From positions 1,736,001-1,800,000 of the forward strand of contig NZ_VFNH01000001.1 in assembly GCF_006715485.1 (NCBI RefSeq): 64,000 nt of DNA. Reading direction: 5' to 3'. Positions 47,079 through 55,592 of the stretch are shown here, one piece after another. The first letter of the stretch is position 1, and every line of letters starts with the position of its first letter. The stretch comes from Herbaspirillum sp. SJZ107. GTDB taxonomy: Bacteria > Pseudomonadota > Gammaproteobacteria > Burkholderiales > Burkholderiaceae_D. The notes beneath the pieces are model-generated. The model saw only the letters and a program-made list of their open reading frames with translations. It was not told the DNA's origin and did not search any database. The position numbers and the translations under genes are program-made.

Positions 47079-48431
47079 ATGACCGACATCATCATCATCC
47101 TCGTTCTCATCCTGCTCAACGGAGTCTTTTCGATGTCGGAACTGGCCGTGGTGTCCGCCAAGCGCCTGCGGCTCGAAAAACTGGCGGCGGAAGGCAGCGG
47201 CGGTGCAGGTACCGCGATTGCCCTGGCCGACGACCCCAGCCGCTTCCTTTCCACCGTCCAGGTCGGTATCACCCTGATCGGCATCTTCAACGGCGCCTTC
47301 GGCGAAGCGTCGCTCACGGCGCGCCTGACACCGGCCCTGGCCGAACTCGGCGTGCCGGAAGCCTGGGCCCGTCCCACCGCGCTGGGCGTGGTCGTGGTGT
47401 CGATCACCTTCCTGTCCATCGTGCTCGGCGAGCTGGTCCCGAAGCGCATCGCGATCCTGTATCCGGAGTTCATGGCGACGGTGGTATCGCGCCCGATGCA
47501 CTACCTGTCGCGGCTGATGCATCCCTTCGTCGCCCTGCTCGGGATGACCACCGACTTCATCATGCGCCTGCTCGGCATGCGCCAGCGCAAGGACGAGGTG
47601 CCGACGGAGGACGAAGTCACCGGGATGATCCGCGAAAGCACCGACGCCGGCGTGTTCGAGCGCACCGAATACGACATCGCGGCGCGCGCCCTGCGGCTCG
47701 ACGACTGGCACCTGCGTGCGCTGATGACGCCGCGCGTCGACCTCGAGTTTCTCGACCTCGACGAGCCGCTCGAACGCAGCCTGCAGCGCATCGCCGAATC
47801 GCCCTACAGCCGCTTCCCGGTCTACCGCGGCGACCGCTCGCAGGTGGTCGGCGTGGTACGCGCACGCAACCTGTTCGAGCAGGCGATCCGGGCCCGGACC
47901 CTGCAGTCCATCGACGTCGGCGCAGCCGTCGAACCGCTGCTGTTCGTGCCGGAATCGGTCAGCGCGATCGATCTGCTGGAACAATTGAAGAAGCATCGGG
48001 CCGAACTGGCGATGATCGTCGACGAGTATGGCGATATCCAGGGCATGATCACCCTCACCGACGTGATGGGTGCCCTGGTCGGCGAAGTCCCGACCGGCGA
48101 AGACCACGACCCGGGCGACGGCGTCCGCCGCGAGGACGGCAGCTGGCTGATGGATGGCGGCATGATCCTGGACCGCTTCCGCTACCTGACCGGCGTCGAG
48201 TTCGTGTTCCCCGACGAGGATGCGGCGGCCTACCACACGCTGGCCGGCTTCGCCCTTTACCGCTTGGGCTACATCCCGAAAGTCGGCGAGACCCTGGAAT
48301 GGAACGGCTGGCGTTTCGAGGTGGTCGACATGGATGGCAACCGCATCGACCGGCTGCTGGTCGTGCCGGGCACGTTGCAGGATGAGGGAGAAACCCGGGA
48401 CGCCGCGCCTGCCGGCCGTTCGGCAGACTAG
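47079..48431 (+). CDS. Hemolysin-type CNNM/CorC transporter
   Basis: This 450-residue inner-membrane protein has an N-terminal CNNM (DUF21) domain with four helices (ELAVVSAKRLRLEKLA, FLSTVQVGITLIGIFNGAFG, ITFLSIVLGELVPKRIAI), then a pair of CBS domains (MTPRVDLEFLDLDEPL and AELAMIVDEYGDIQGMITLTD) and a CorC_HlyC transporter-associated domain (WLMDGGMILDRFRY, TLAGFALYRLGYIPKVGE). Related proteins export magnesium or cobalt or support resistance. The length of 450 residues is usual. A terminator overlaps the stop codon. Confidence 0.9.
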   Translation: MTDIIIILVLILLNGVFSMSELAVVSAKRLRLEKLAAEGSGGAGTAIALADDPSRFLSTVQVGITLIGIFNGAFGEASLTARLTPALAELGVPEAWARPTALGVVVVSITFLSIVLGELVPKRIAILYPEFMATVVSRPMHYLSRLMHPFVALLGMTTDFIMRLLGMRQRKDEVPTEDEVTGMIRESTDAGVFERTEYDIAARALRLDDWHLRALMTPRVDLEFLDLDEPLERSLQRIAESPYSRFPVYRGDRSQVVGVVRARNLFEQAIRARTLQSIDVGAAVEPLLFVPESVSAIDLLEQLKKHRAELAMIVDEYGDIQGMITLTDVMGALVGEVPTGEDHDPGDGVRREDGSWLMDGGMILDRFRYLTGVEFVFPDEDAAAYHTLAGFALYRLGYIPKVGETLEWNGWRFEVVDMDGNRIDRLLVVPGTLQDEGETRDAAPAGRSAD

Positions 48432-48449
48432 TCTGCCTGCCGGTTTTTT
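48412..48449 (+). terminator. Terminator overlapping the CorC-type gene's stop codon
   Basis: The perfect stem GGCAGAC / GTCTGCC, with outer CCGGC / GCCGG arms, places the TAG stop in its loop and is followed by six T residues. This makes a rho-independent terminator embedded in the end of the coding sequence. Confidence 0.8.
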
Positions 48450-48663
48450 GCATCTTGGCTTGCGTCCTTCGGCCTCGCCTGTGTTGGTGGCTGGGGTTGT
48501 TTTTGGTTTTTTGGCCATTGTCGGTTAGTTGCATTATTAAGATAAAGTCGAAGCTGCTCGTATCGCCATGCGCTGGTCAAACGACAGGCGCTGGCTACAA
48601 TGCCTGGTGAGACTTGTACATGCACGCGGCACAAGCAAGCTCGACGCAACCATGGAGACTCCC

Positions 48664-49098
48664 ATGCATATCGACTGGACCCACTTCACGCCGCTGGCCT
48701 CGCTCGGCGGCGGCATCCTGATCGGCCTGGCGGCCGTCCTGCTGCTGCTGGCGAATGGCCGCATCGCAGGCATCAGCGGTATCGCCGGCGGCTTGCTGCG
48801 CCCTGCCGGCGGCGACATCGGGTGGCGTCTCGCCTTCCTGCTCGGCCTGGCCAGTGCGCCGCTGGCGTGGCTCGCCTTCGGCGCGATGCCGCCGGCACAG
48901 ATCGACCATTCGCCTGCCCTGCTGACGGTTGCCGGCCTGCTGGTCGGCATCGGCACCCGCTTCGGCTCCGGCTGTACCAGCGGCCACGGCGTATGCGGCA
49001 TCTCCCGCCTGTCGCCGCGCTCGCTTGCCGCGACTGCCTCCTTCATGGCGGCCGGCTTCCTCATGGTTTTCGTGATGCGTCACGTAATAGGAGCCTGA
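48664..49098 (+). CDS. YeeE/YedE family sulfur transporter, first half
   Basis: This 144-residue membrane protein has about four helices and the conserved cysteine segment [21 protein letters not shown]. In YeeE/YedE proteins these cysteines bring thiosulfate or related sulfur compounds through the membrane. Full-length relatives of about 350 residues are split here into two genes; the second half follows after four bases. The ATG of [10 protein letters not shown] was used; GGAGA lies upstream. The likely role is sulfur compound import. Confidence 0.85.
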   Translation: MHIDWTHFTPLASLGGGILIGLAAVLLLLANGRIAGISGIAGGLLRPAGGDIGWRLAFLLGLASAPLAWLAFGAMPPAQIDHSPALLTVAGLLVGIGTRFGSGCTSGHGVCGISRLSPRSLAATASFMAAGFLMVFVMRHVIGA

Positions 49099-49102
49099 TG
49101 CC

Positions 49103-49561
49103 ATGCCCCTCGTTACCGCCTTCCTTGCCGGCATCCTGTTCGGCAGTGGACTGATCCTCTCCGGCATGACCAACCCGGCCAAGGTACTCGCCTTCCTCGA
49201 CCTCGCCGGACCGTGGGACCCGTCGCTGGCCTTCGTGATGGTCGGGGCGATCCTGGTCGCCGCGATCGGCTTTCGCTTTGCCGGCCAGCGCGGGCGCTCG
49301 CTGTTTGGCGGCAAGCTGCACCTGCCGGGGGCCGTGGGAATCGACCGGCGCCTGCTGCTCGGCAGCCTGACTTTCGGTGTCGGCTGGGGGCTGGTGGGCT
49401 ACTGCCCCGGTCCGGCGATCGCGGCGCTGGCGGTCGGCGGACGGCCGACGCTGATGTTCGTCGGCGCCATGATTGCCGGCATGGCCGTGTTCGAGGTCAT
49501 CGAGCGCCTGGCATCGGTGCGTGCCGCGCGCCTGCAGCCGCCCGCGCACGCGGGGGAATAG
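49103..49561 (+). CDS. YeeE/YedE (DUF6691) family sulfur transporter, second half
   Basis: This 152-residue membrane protein has four helices; marks are ILFGSGLILSGMTNPAKVLAFLD and GWGLVGYCPGPAIAALAVGG with the conserved cysteine. It pairs with the preceding gene, four bases upstream, to form the complete transporter. No sulfurtransferase or regulator gene lies next to it here, unlike in many other genomes. Confidence 0.85.
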   Translation: MPLVTAFLAGILFGSGLILSGMTNPAKVLAFLDLAGPWDPSLAFVMVGAILVAAIGFRFAGQRGRSLFGGKLHLPGAVGIDRRLLLGSLTFGVGWGLVGYCPGPAIAALAVGGRPTLMFVGAMIAGMAVFEVIERLASVRAARLQPPAHAGE

Positions 49562-49693
49562 GATGCCGCGCAAGCCGGAACGCGTGCGGCGCTCCGCCAT
49601 CGGCGGCGCCACCCTATACTGAGCCGGCGCCTGCGCCGCTGCGGCCACGCCGGCCCCGGCGCATGACGCAACACTCTACTGAGGGAACTGAAC

Positions 49694-50449
49694 ATGTGGA
49701 AATCACCGTGGCTCCGCTGGGGCGCCGCTCTCGGCTTCGCGCTCGGCGGCTTTTTCGACGGCATCCTGCTGCACCAGATCCTGCAGTGGCACCATCTGCT
49801 GAGCCTGGTCCGCGGCCTGGACGACTTGCGCGTGCAGGTCTTGTGGGACGGCTATTTCCACGCACTGATGTACGTGATCGCGGTCGCCGGCCTGTGGGGC
49901 ATGTGGCGGGCACGCCGGCGCGGCGTCCAGGCGCCGCCGGCGGCCGTGCTGGCCGGCATGCTGATGCTGGGCTTCGGCACCTGGCACCTGATCGATGCGG
50001 TGCTGTCGCACTGGATACTCGGCATCCACCGCATCAGGCTCGACAGCCCGCAACCGCTGGCGTGGGACCTGGCCTGGCTGGCGATCTTCGGGCTGGCGCC
50101 GCTGTTCGCCGGCCGCGTGCTGGTGCGACAGGGGCCGGCGCGTCCGGGCGGGGCGGCAGCCGCACTGTGCCTGGTGGGCGCGCTGACCGGCGCCGCCGGC
50201 GCCTGGGCGCTGCGCGAGCCGCCGGGGCAGCGCTTCACGACCGTGGTGTTCGCACCCGGCACCGGGGCGGCGCAGGTGTTCCGGGCGCTGGATGCGACCG
50301 GGGCGCGGCTGGTGTGGAGCGACCGCAAAATGGGCGTGGTCGTGGTGGATGTGGCGCCTGGGGAGCGCTGGCGCCTGTACCGGCATGGGGCGCTGCTGGT
50401 GGGCGGGACGGTGCTGGGGGCGGGGTGTGTGAGTGCGAGTGGGGTGTGA
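49694..50449 (+). CDS. DUF2243 membrane protein with C-terminal extension
   Basis: This 251-residue protein has four to five membrane helices of DUF2243 in its first 150 residues (GFALGGFFDGILLHQILQWH, VLWDGYFHALMYVIAVAGL, GTWHLIDAVLSHWILGIHRI). The conserved aspartate and histidines near the start (DGILLHQ, HH) suggest a metal or heme site. The last 90 residues form a further helix and a small beta domain (FTTVVFAPGTGAAQVFRALD, KMGVVVVDVAPGERW) that is not part of the basic family. Function unknown. A ribosome site (GAGGG) stands upstream. Confidence 0.8.
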   Translation: MWKSPWLRWGAALGFALGGFFDGILLHQILQWHHLLSLVRGLDDLRVQVLWDGYFHALMYVIAVAGLWGMWRARRRGVQAPPAAVLAGMLMLGFGTWHLIDAVLSHWILGIHRIRLDSPQPLAWDLAWLAIFGLAPLFAGRVLVRQGPARPGGAAAALCLVGALTGAAGAWALREPPGQRFTTVVFAPGTGAAQVFRALDATGARLVWSDRKMGVVVVDVAPGERWRLYRHGALLVGGTVLGAGCVSASGV

Positions 50450-50451
50450 GC

Positions 50452-50482
50452 GAGTCGTTTCCGGCAATGCCGGGAACGACTC
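50452..50482. repeat. Palindromic element, family C
   Basis: The arms GAGTCGTT...CCGGC and GCCGG...AACGACTC pair across a three-base loop with one G-T pair, giving a 14-bp stem. It lies between the convergent DUF2243 and TonB receptor genes. Its ends differ from the other two families. Confidence 0.6.
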
Positions 50483-50518
50483 CCTGGATGCGCGCATCAA
50501 CACTGCGCTGACGACATG

Positions 50519-52870
50519 CTACATGCCGGGTCCGCCACCACCCGGCCCGCCACCGAAGCCGCCACCCGGGCCGCCAGGCCCGCCCGGCGGCGGACCGCCG
50601 CGCCAGCCTTCGCCATCCGGGCCTTCGCGTCCGGTGCGCGGGCGCTGCGGCACGCCGCCGAAGCGCCATGACAGGCCGACGTAGGCAATCCGCCCATCGA
50701 AGCGGCGGATCGAACGTTCCTTCAGCGTGGCCGAATCGGTCACGGTTTCCATTTTCTGCGAACTGAACACGTCGGTCACGTTCATCACCAGCGACAGCGT
50801 CGGCGTGAGGTTGCGGCGCCAGCTCAGGTTCAGGGTCGACATCGGCTGGCGGTAGCCGGTGCCGGCCAGGGTCTTGCCCTGGGCGTTGATCATCAGCTGC
50901 AGCGCGTCCTGCGGGGTAATCTGGTAGTTCACGCGGCCGCGCACGCTCAGCGAGTTGGCGCTGCGGCGGGTCTCGGCGCCGTTCAGGTCGATCTGTTCCT
51001 GCTCGGTGAAGGCGAGGTTGCCGCTGGTGCTGATCGACAGCTTCGGCGTCAGCTTGCCGCTCAGCGTGAATTCGAGGCCGCCGGAGCGGTTGCTGCCGCC
51101 ATTTTCCAGCGTGGTGAGCAGGGTGTTCTCGCCGACCGGCACCTGGCGGCTGCGGATGGTATCGCGATCGTTGCGGAAGTAGCCGCGCAGGTTGGCGTCC
51201 AGGCCGCCGGCCTTGGTTTCGTAGCCGATCTCGAAGGAATCGGTCTGCACCGGCTTGAGCATCGGATTGCCGCTGCTTTCGTTCAGTTCGTCGACGTAGA
51301 CCACGAACGGGTTCAGCTGGTTGGCATTGGCGCGCCGCAGGCGGTGCGAATAGGCGAAGCGCAGGTTGCTCTTCTCGCCCAGTTTATAGGTGGCGAACGC
51401 GCTCGGGATCCAGTTCAGATAACTGTTGGTGGCGTTCAGTGCGGTCGTGACCTGGTCCAGGTCGAGACGGGTGTACTCGGTGCGCAGGCCGACCAGCGCG
51501 CCCCAGCGCTCGCTCAGCTTCCATTGGTAAGAACCGTACAGGGCCACGTTCCTCTCGTCGACCTGGAAGGCGTTGGTGCGGCGGCCGTTGACCACGTCCA
51601 GCGCCGTGAGCGGATCGACGTCGAAGTAGCGCGTGTCGAAGCCGCTCTTGTTGTCGGCGATCTTGTAGCCGAGCTTCAGGATGGCGCCGCCGTCGAGCGG
51701 GCGCTCGTAGTCGCCGGTGTAGTCGACGATGCGGGTGCTGTTCGCCACCGACTGGCTGCTGTCGGCGCTTTCCGCGTTCGGCGGCGCCACGGTATAGGTG
51801 TTGGCGTAGCGGGTATCGCTGTCGTTGCTGCTGCGCGAGACGCGCAGGTCCATGCGGAACAGCTCGCCGATCTTTTCGCCCTTGTGGTCCCAGCGCAGCC
51901 CGCCCATGCCGTTGCTGTTGTCGCCGTTGCGGCGCGTGGTGCGCAGGTAGTCGCTGGCCGGCACGCCGTCGGCGTCGACCCGGTAGTGCTCGAGGCCGGT
52001 CTGGTCGTTGGTGCGCTTCATGAAGCCGACATTGGCTTCCAGCGTGTCGTCGTCGTTCAGGTTGTAGGTGATCTGCCCGCGCAGGCCGGCGCTGTCGTTG
52101 AGGCCGGTGCTGGCCGAGGTCTGGCTGCTGTGGCGGTCGGCACCGGTGACCGGGTCGATCTGGTCGCGCTCGGTGTCGCCGGTCGAATTGCGGCCGTCGT
52201 GGCGCACGTTGACGCCGCCCTGCATGCCCCAGCGCCCGGTATTGTACGAGCCGTTGACGGCCGAATTGTAGCGGCCCGCGGTCCCGTAGTTGGCATTGAC
52301 CACGCCGAAGCCGCCGGCGCGGCGGTTGCGTTTCATGACCAGGTTCAGGATCGGACCGCCGCCACCCTCGTTGCCGAACTCGGCGCCGGGATTGTTGATG
52401 ACTTCGATCGAGTCGATGTCTTCCGAGGGCATCGCCTGCAGCGCCGGGCCGCGGTTGTCGCCCTGCAGCATGGCCGAGGGCTTGCCGTCGACCAGGATCT
52501 GGACGTTGCTGCTGCCGCGCAGCGACACCGTGCCGTCCGGGTCGACCGATACCGAAGGGACGTTGCCCAGGGCGTCGGCAGCGGTGCCGTTGGTGCTGCC
52601 GACATCCTGCTTGACGTCGTAGACCTGGCGGTCGATGCGGTTGTTCTGGCGCTCGCCGACCACATTGACCGAGGTGACCGTGCCGCTAGCCGCCGGGCCG
52701 GGGGCGCTGGTGGCGCTGGTGGCGCTGGTGGTGCCAGCGGCCGCGGCCGCCGCGCCGGTCGCAGTGCCGGCGGCGCCCACGGTCGCCTGCGCCTGCGCCA
52801 GGCCCGACCCCAGCGTCGCCAGCGCGAGTGCAACGTAATGCAGTTTTAAGGAAGAAATACGATGAACCAT
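50519..52870 (-). CDS. TonB-dependent receptor with glycine/proline-rich C-terminal tail
   Basis: This 783-residue outer-membrane receptor belongs to the group with a plug (VTSVNVVGERQNNRID at the TonB-box side, then VSLRGSSNVQILVDGKPSAM and IEVINNPGAEFGNEGGGG) and a barrel of the OMP_b-brl_3 type. The signal sequence is followed by an alanine/threonine stretch (ATSATSA). The barrel ends near IAYVGLSWRFGG, but about 45 residues follow: VPQRPRTGREGPDG, then a glycine/proline tail ending GPGM. Barrels normally finish with an aromatic residue. The start at MVHRISS is supported by the signal peptide; a longer in-frame start extends into the permease's promoter and gene. Confidence 0.83.
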   Translation of the reverse strand: MVHRISSLKLHYVALALATLGSGLAQAQATVGAAGTATGAAAAAAGTTSATSATSAPGPAASGTVTSVNVVGERQNNRIDRQVYDVKQDVGSTNGTAADALGNVPSVSVDPDGTVSLRGSSNVQILVDGKPSAMLQGDNRGPALQAMPSEDIDSIEVINNPGAEFGNEGGGGPILNLVMKRNRRAGGFGVVNANYGTAGRYNSAVNGSYNTGRWGMQGGVNVRHDGRNSTGDTERDQIDPVTGADRHSSQTSASTGLNDSAGLRGQITYNLNDDDTLEANVGFMKRTNDQTGLEHYRVDADGVPASDYLRTTRRNGDNSNGMGGLRWDHKGEKIGELFRMDLRVSRSSNDSDTRYANTYTVAPPNAESADSSQSVANSTRIVDYTGDYERPLDGGAILKLGYKIADNKSGFDTRYFDVDPLTALDVVNGRRTNAFQVDERNVALYGSYQWKLSERWGALVGLRTEYTRLDLDQVTTALNATNSYLNWIPSAFATYKLGEKSNLRFAYSHRLRRANANQLNPFVVYVDELNESSGNPMLKPVQTDSFEIGYETKAGGLDANLRGYFRNDRDTIRSRQVPVGENTLLTTLENGGSNRSGGLEFTLSGKLTPKLSISTSGNLAFTEQEQIDLNGAETRRSANSLSVRGRVNYQITPQDALQLMINAQGKTLAGTGYRQPMSTLNLSWRRNLTPTLSLVMNVTDVFSSQKMETVTDSATLKERSIRRFDGRIAYVGLSWRFGGVPQRPRTGREGPDGEGWRGGPPPGGPGGPGGGFGGGPGGGGPGM

Positions 52871-53045
52871 CTGCAAGCTTGTCTCGGTATAAAGGTATTG
52901 GATAAAGTTTCCAGATTTTAAGACAACCCATCCCGCGTGGCGGCGCCGGCCGTGTAAAGAAAAGTAAATCAGCGGTCTCCCCTGCCCGACCGTTTCCTTT
53001 AGAATCCTGTCTTTTCCAACAAGTATTTTCACCCTGGCAGATCCA

Positions 53046-54422
53046 ATGGCCCCAGAAGACAACCAACTCCACCGCGGCCTCAAGAACAGGCACATCCAGC
53101 TGATCGCGCTCGGCGGCGCCATCGGCACCGGCCTATTCCTCGGCGTGGCGGAAAGCGTCAAGATAGCCGGACCGGCCGTGCTGCTCGGTTACGCCTTGGC
53201 CGGCCTGATCGCCTTCCTGATCATGCGCCAGCTCGGCGAAATGATGGTCGACGAACCGGTGGCCGGCTCCTTCGGCTACTTCGCCGACAAATACGGCGGG
53301 CGCTTCGCCGGCTTCGTCTCGGGCTGGAACTACTGGGTGCTGTACGTGCTGGTCAGCATGGCCGAGCTGTCGGCAGTCGGCATCTACGTCCAGTACTGGT
53401 GGCCGGACGTGCCGACCTGGGCCTCGGCGCTGGCGTGCTTCTTGTTGGCGAATGGCATCAGCCTGATCAACGTACGCGCCTTCGGCGAGAGCGAATTCTG
53501 GTTCTCGGTGATCAAGGTGGCGGCGGTGGTGGCGATGATCGTGTACGGCGTATTCCTGCTGCTGAGCGGCGGCGCCGGTCCGCAAGCCTCGGTGGCCAAC
53601 CTGTGGCAGCACGGCGGCTTCTTCGCCCACGGCATCGAAGGGCTGGTGATGTCGATGGCGATCATCATGTTCTCGTTCGGCGGCCTGGAGGTGATCGGCA
53701 TCACGGCCGCCGAAGCCGCGGACCCGAGCCACTCGATCCCGCGCGCGACCAACCAGGCGCTGTGGCGCATCCTGGTGTTCTACGTCGGCGCGCTGGCGGT
53801 GCTGCTGTCGCTGTACCCGTGGAACCAGATCGTGCCCGGCGCCAGTCCCTTCGTCCTGATCTTCAAGGCGCTGGACGCCAACGTCGTCGCCCACGTGCTC
53901 AACCTGGTGGTGCTGACCGCGGCGCTGTCGGTCTACAACAGCTGCGTGTATTCCAACAGCCGCATGCTGTACGGCCTGGCGACCCAGGGCCACGCGCCGA
54001 AGTCGCTCTTGAGGGTGAACGAGCGCGGCGTACCGCTGGCGTCGCTCGGCGTGTCGGCGCTGGCCACCGCGCTGTGCGTCGGCGTGAATTACGCGTTCCC
54101 GGGCAAGGCGCTGGGCATGCTGATGGGCCTGGCGGTGTCCGGCCTGCTGATCAACTGGACCATGATCAGCTGGACCCACCTGCGCTTCCGCGCCGCCAAG
54201 CGCGCCGCCGGCCAGGGCACGACCTTCCCCAGCCCGGCCTACCCGCTGACCAATTACCTGTGCCTGGTGTTCCTGGCCGGGATCGTCGCCGTGATGCTGG
54301 CGACGCCGGAGCTGCGGGTCTCGGTGTACCTGATTCCGGCATGGCTGATCGTGCTGGCGATCGGTTACCGGCTGGCCGAAGGACGGCGCAGCGCGGCGCG
54401 CGCCGGCGCCCCGGTTCGCTAA
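53046..54422 (+). CDS. Amino acid permease (AAT/APC family)
   Basis: This 458-residue inner-membrane protein has 12 helices and the amino acid transporter start LKNRHIQLIALGGAIGTGLF, typical of AroP/ProY/GabP-type permeases. Further marks are FGYFADKYGGRFAGFVSGWN and FSFGGLEVIGITAAEA. It imports an amino acid by proton symport; which one is not clear. It is divergent from the TonB receptor, and an element of palindrome family B follows its stop. Confidence 0.9.
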   Translation: MAPEDNQLHRGLKNRHIQLIALGGAIGTGLFLGVAESVKIAGPAVLLGYALAGLIAFLIMRQLGEMMVDEPVAGSFGYFADKYGGRFAGFVSGWNYWVLYVLVSMAELSAVGIYVQYWWPDVPTWASALACFLLANGISLINVRAFGESEFWFSVIKVAAVVAMIVYGVFLLLSGGAGPQASVANLWQHGGFFAHGIEGLVMSMAIIMFSFGGLEVIGITAAEAADPSHSIPRATNQALWRILVFYVGALAVLLSLYPWNQIVPGASPFVLIFKALDANVVAHVLNLVVLTAALSVYNSCVYSNSRMLYGLATQGHAPKSLLRVNERGVPLASLGVSALATALCVGVNYAFPGKALGMLMGLAVSGLLINWTMISWTHLRFRAAKRAAGQGTTFPSPAYPLTNYLCLVFLAGIVAVMLATPELRVSVYLIPAWLIVLAIGYRLAEGRRSAARAGAPVR

Positions 54423-54432
54423 CGACCACAGG

Positions 54433-54453
54433 GTGGACGGGTTTCCCGTCCAC
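54433..54453. repeat. REP-like palindrome, family B
   Basis: A 9-bp stem GTGGACGGG / CCCGTCCAC with loop TTT stands between convergent genes, 10 bases after the permease stop. The reading AGGGTGGACGG matches the element at 35264-35283 on the opposite strand. Confidence 0.6.
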
Positions 54454-54461
54454 GCGCCCCG

Positions 54462-55040
54462 TCAGCCCAGCTTCGTCACCTCGAACGCTGCGCCGGTCTC
54501 CATGAAATGGCCGCCGGCCACGTAGTGGATGCTGCGCTTGCCGCCCTCTTCCATGTGCCAGTGGCCGTCGGTGAACACCGCCGGATCGGCCCACGCGCCC
54601 ACCACCTCGCCGAGGAACAGGTCGTAGGCCTGCTGGATGTGCGGCTCGGGAATCAGGCGGCACTCGAGCCACGCCAGGCAGCCCTCGACCAGCGGCGCGC
54701 CGGTGTGTTCGCCGGGTGTCCATTCGATGCCGTGGGCGGCGAACTTGTCGATCTCGCGGCCGGATTCCGAGCCCACGGCCAGCGTCAGCGCCGCCAGCTC
54801 GCGCGAGGGCACCGCCAGCACGAAGGCGCCGGAGGCTTCGATCAGCCCGCGCGTGAAGGTCGACTTGTCGATCACCACGGCGACCTTGGGCGGCGCGAAA
54901 TCGAGCGGCATCGACCAGGCGGCCGACATCACGTTGGCCTTGCCGGCGTGGACGCTGCTGACCATCACGGTGGGACCATGGTTCAGCAGGCGGTACGCTT
55001 TGGCCAGGTCGACCGGCACACGGGTGGGTTGCATCGTCAT
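54462..55040 (-). CDS. Flavin reductase family protein
   Basis: This 192-residue protein has the split-barrel FMN-binding fold of flavin reductase-like proteins: VMVSSVHAGKANVMSAAWS, KVAVVIDKSTFTRGLIEASG, FVLAVPSRELAALTLAVGSE. It may reduce flavins with NAD(P)H or act as an FMN-binding oxidoreductase. The ribosome site AAGGAAG precedes the ATG. It is convergent with the permease and divergent from the cupin gene. Confidence 0.87.
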   Translation of the reverse strand: MTMQPTRVPVDLAKAYRLLNHGPTVMVSSVHAGKANVMSAAWSMPLDFAPPKVAVVIDKSTFTRGLIEASGAFVLAVPSRELAALTLAVGSESGREIDKFAAHGIEWTPGEHTGAPLVEGCLAWLECRLIPEPHIQQAYDLFLGEVVGAWADPAVFTDGHWHMEEGGKRSIHYVAGGHFMETGAAFEVTKLG

Positions 55041-55199
55041 CGGGACTTCCTTATTGCGTTGGATTCATTGGAAAGTCCCATTATCGCGGCTCGGGCGCAA
55101 ACCTGCTGGCGGCGCCAGGCGCGGCGCCCGATGTTGCTGAGCGGTATTTTGACCGACCGGGTACAATCGGGGCGTTCAAAACACCTAAGGAGAACGACT

Positions 55200-55589
55200 A
55201 TGTCGGGTTACAGCATCAACATCGAAGAAAAAACACTGGCCGGTAATAATTTCCGTGAAGTGCTCTACACCACCGCGCGCAGCCAGCTGGTCATCATGAC
55301 CCTGCAGCCGGGCGAAGACATCGGCCAGGAAAAGCACGAAGGCCACGACCAGTTCATCCGCGTCGAAGCGGGCAGCGGCGAAGCGATCCTGGACGGCGAA
55401 AAGCATGCGCTGGAAGACGGCACCGCGCTGGTGATCCCGGCCGGCACCGAGCACAACGTGATCAACACCTCGTCCACCGAGCCGCTGCGCCTGTACACGC
55501 TGTACACCCCGCCGGAGCATCCGGACGGCATCGTGCATGCGACCAAGGCCGAGGCCGACGAGTACGAGAAGCAGCACGGCCATCACTGA
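55200..55589 (+). CDS. Cupin domain-containing protein
   Basis: This 129-residue protein is a single cupin: EDIGQEKHEGHDQFIRVEAGSG contains the first metal motif, and LVIPAGTEHNVINT the second. Metal-binding histidines and glutamate are present. Such cupins may be dioxygenases, isomerases or sensors; no substrate can be given. AAGGAG stands before the ATG. The C-terminus is acidic and ends in histidines (EKQHGHH). It ends three bases before the stop of the convergent gene. Confidence 0.87.
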   Translation: MSGYSINIEEKTLAGNNFREVLYTTARSQLVIMTLQPGEDIGQEKHEGHDQFIRVEAGSGEAILDGEKHALEDGTALVIPAGTEHNVINTSSTEPLRLYTLYTPPEHPDGIVHATKAEADEYEKQHGHH

Positions 55590-55592
55590 TCT

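Noticed and set aside
50450-53161. Longer TonB receptor start at 53161
   Set aside because: It would overlap the divergent permease gene and place the signal peptide inside the protein.
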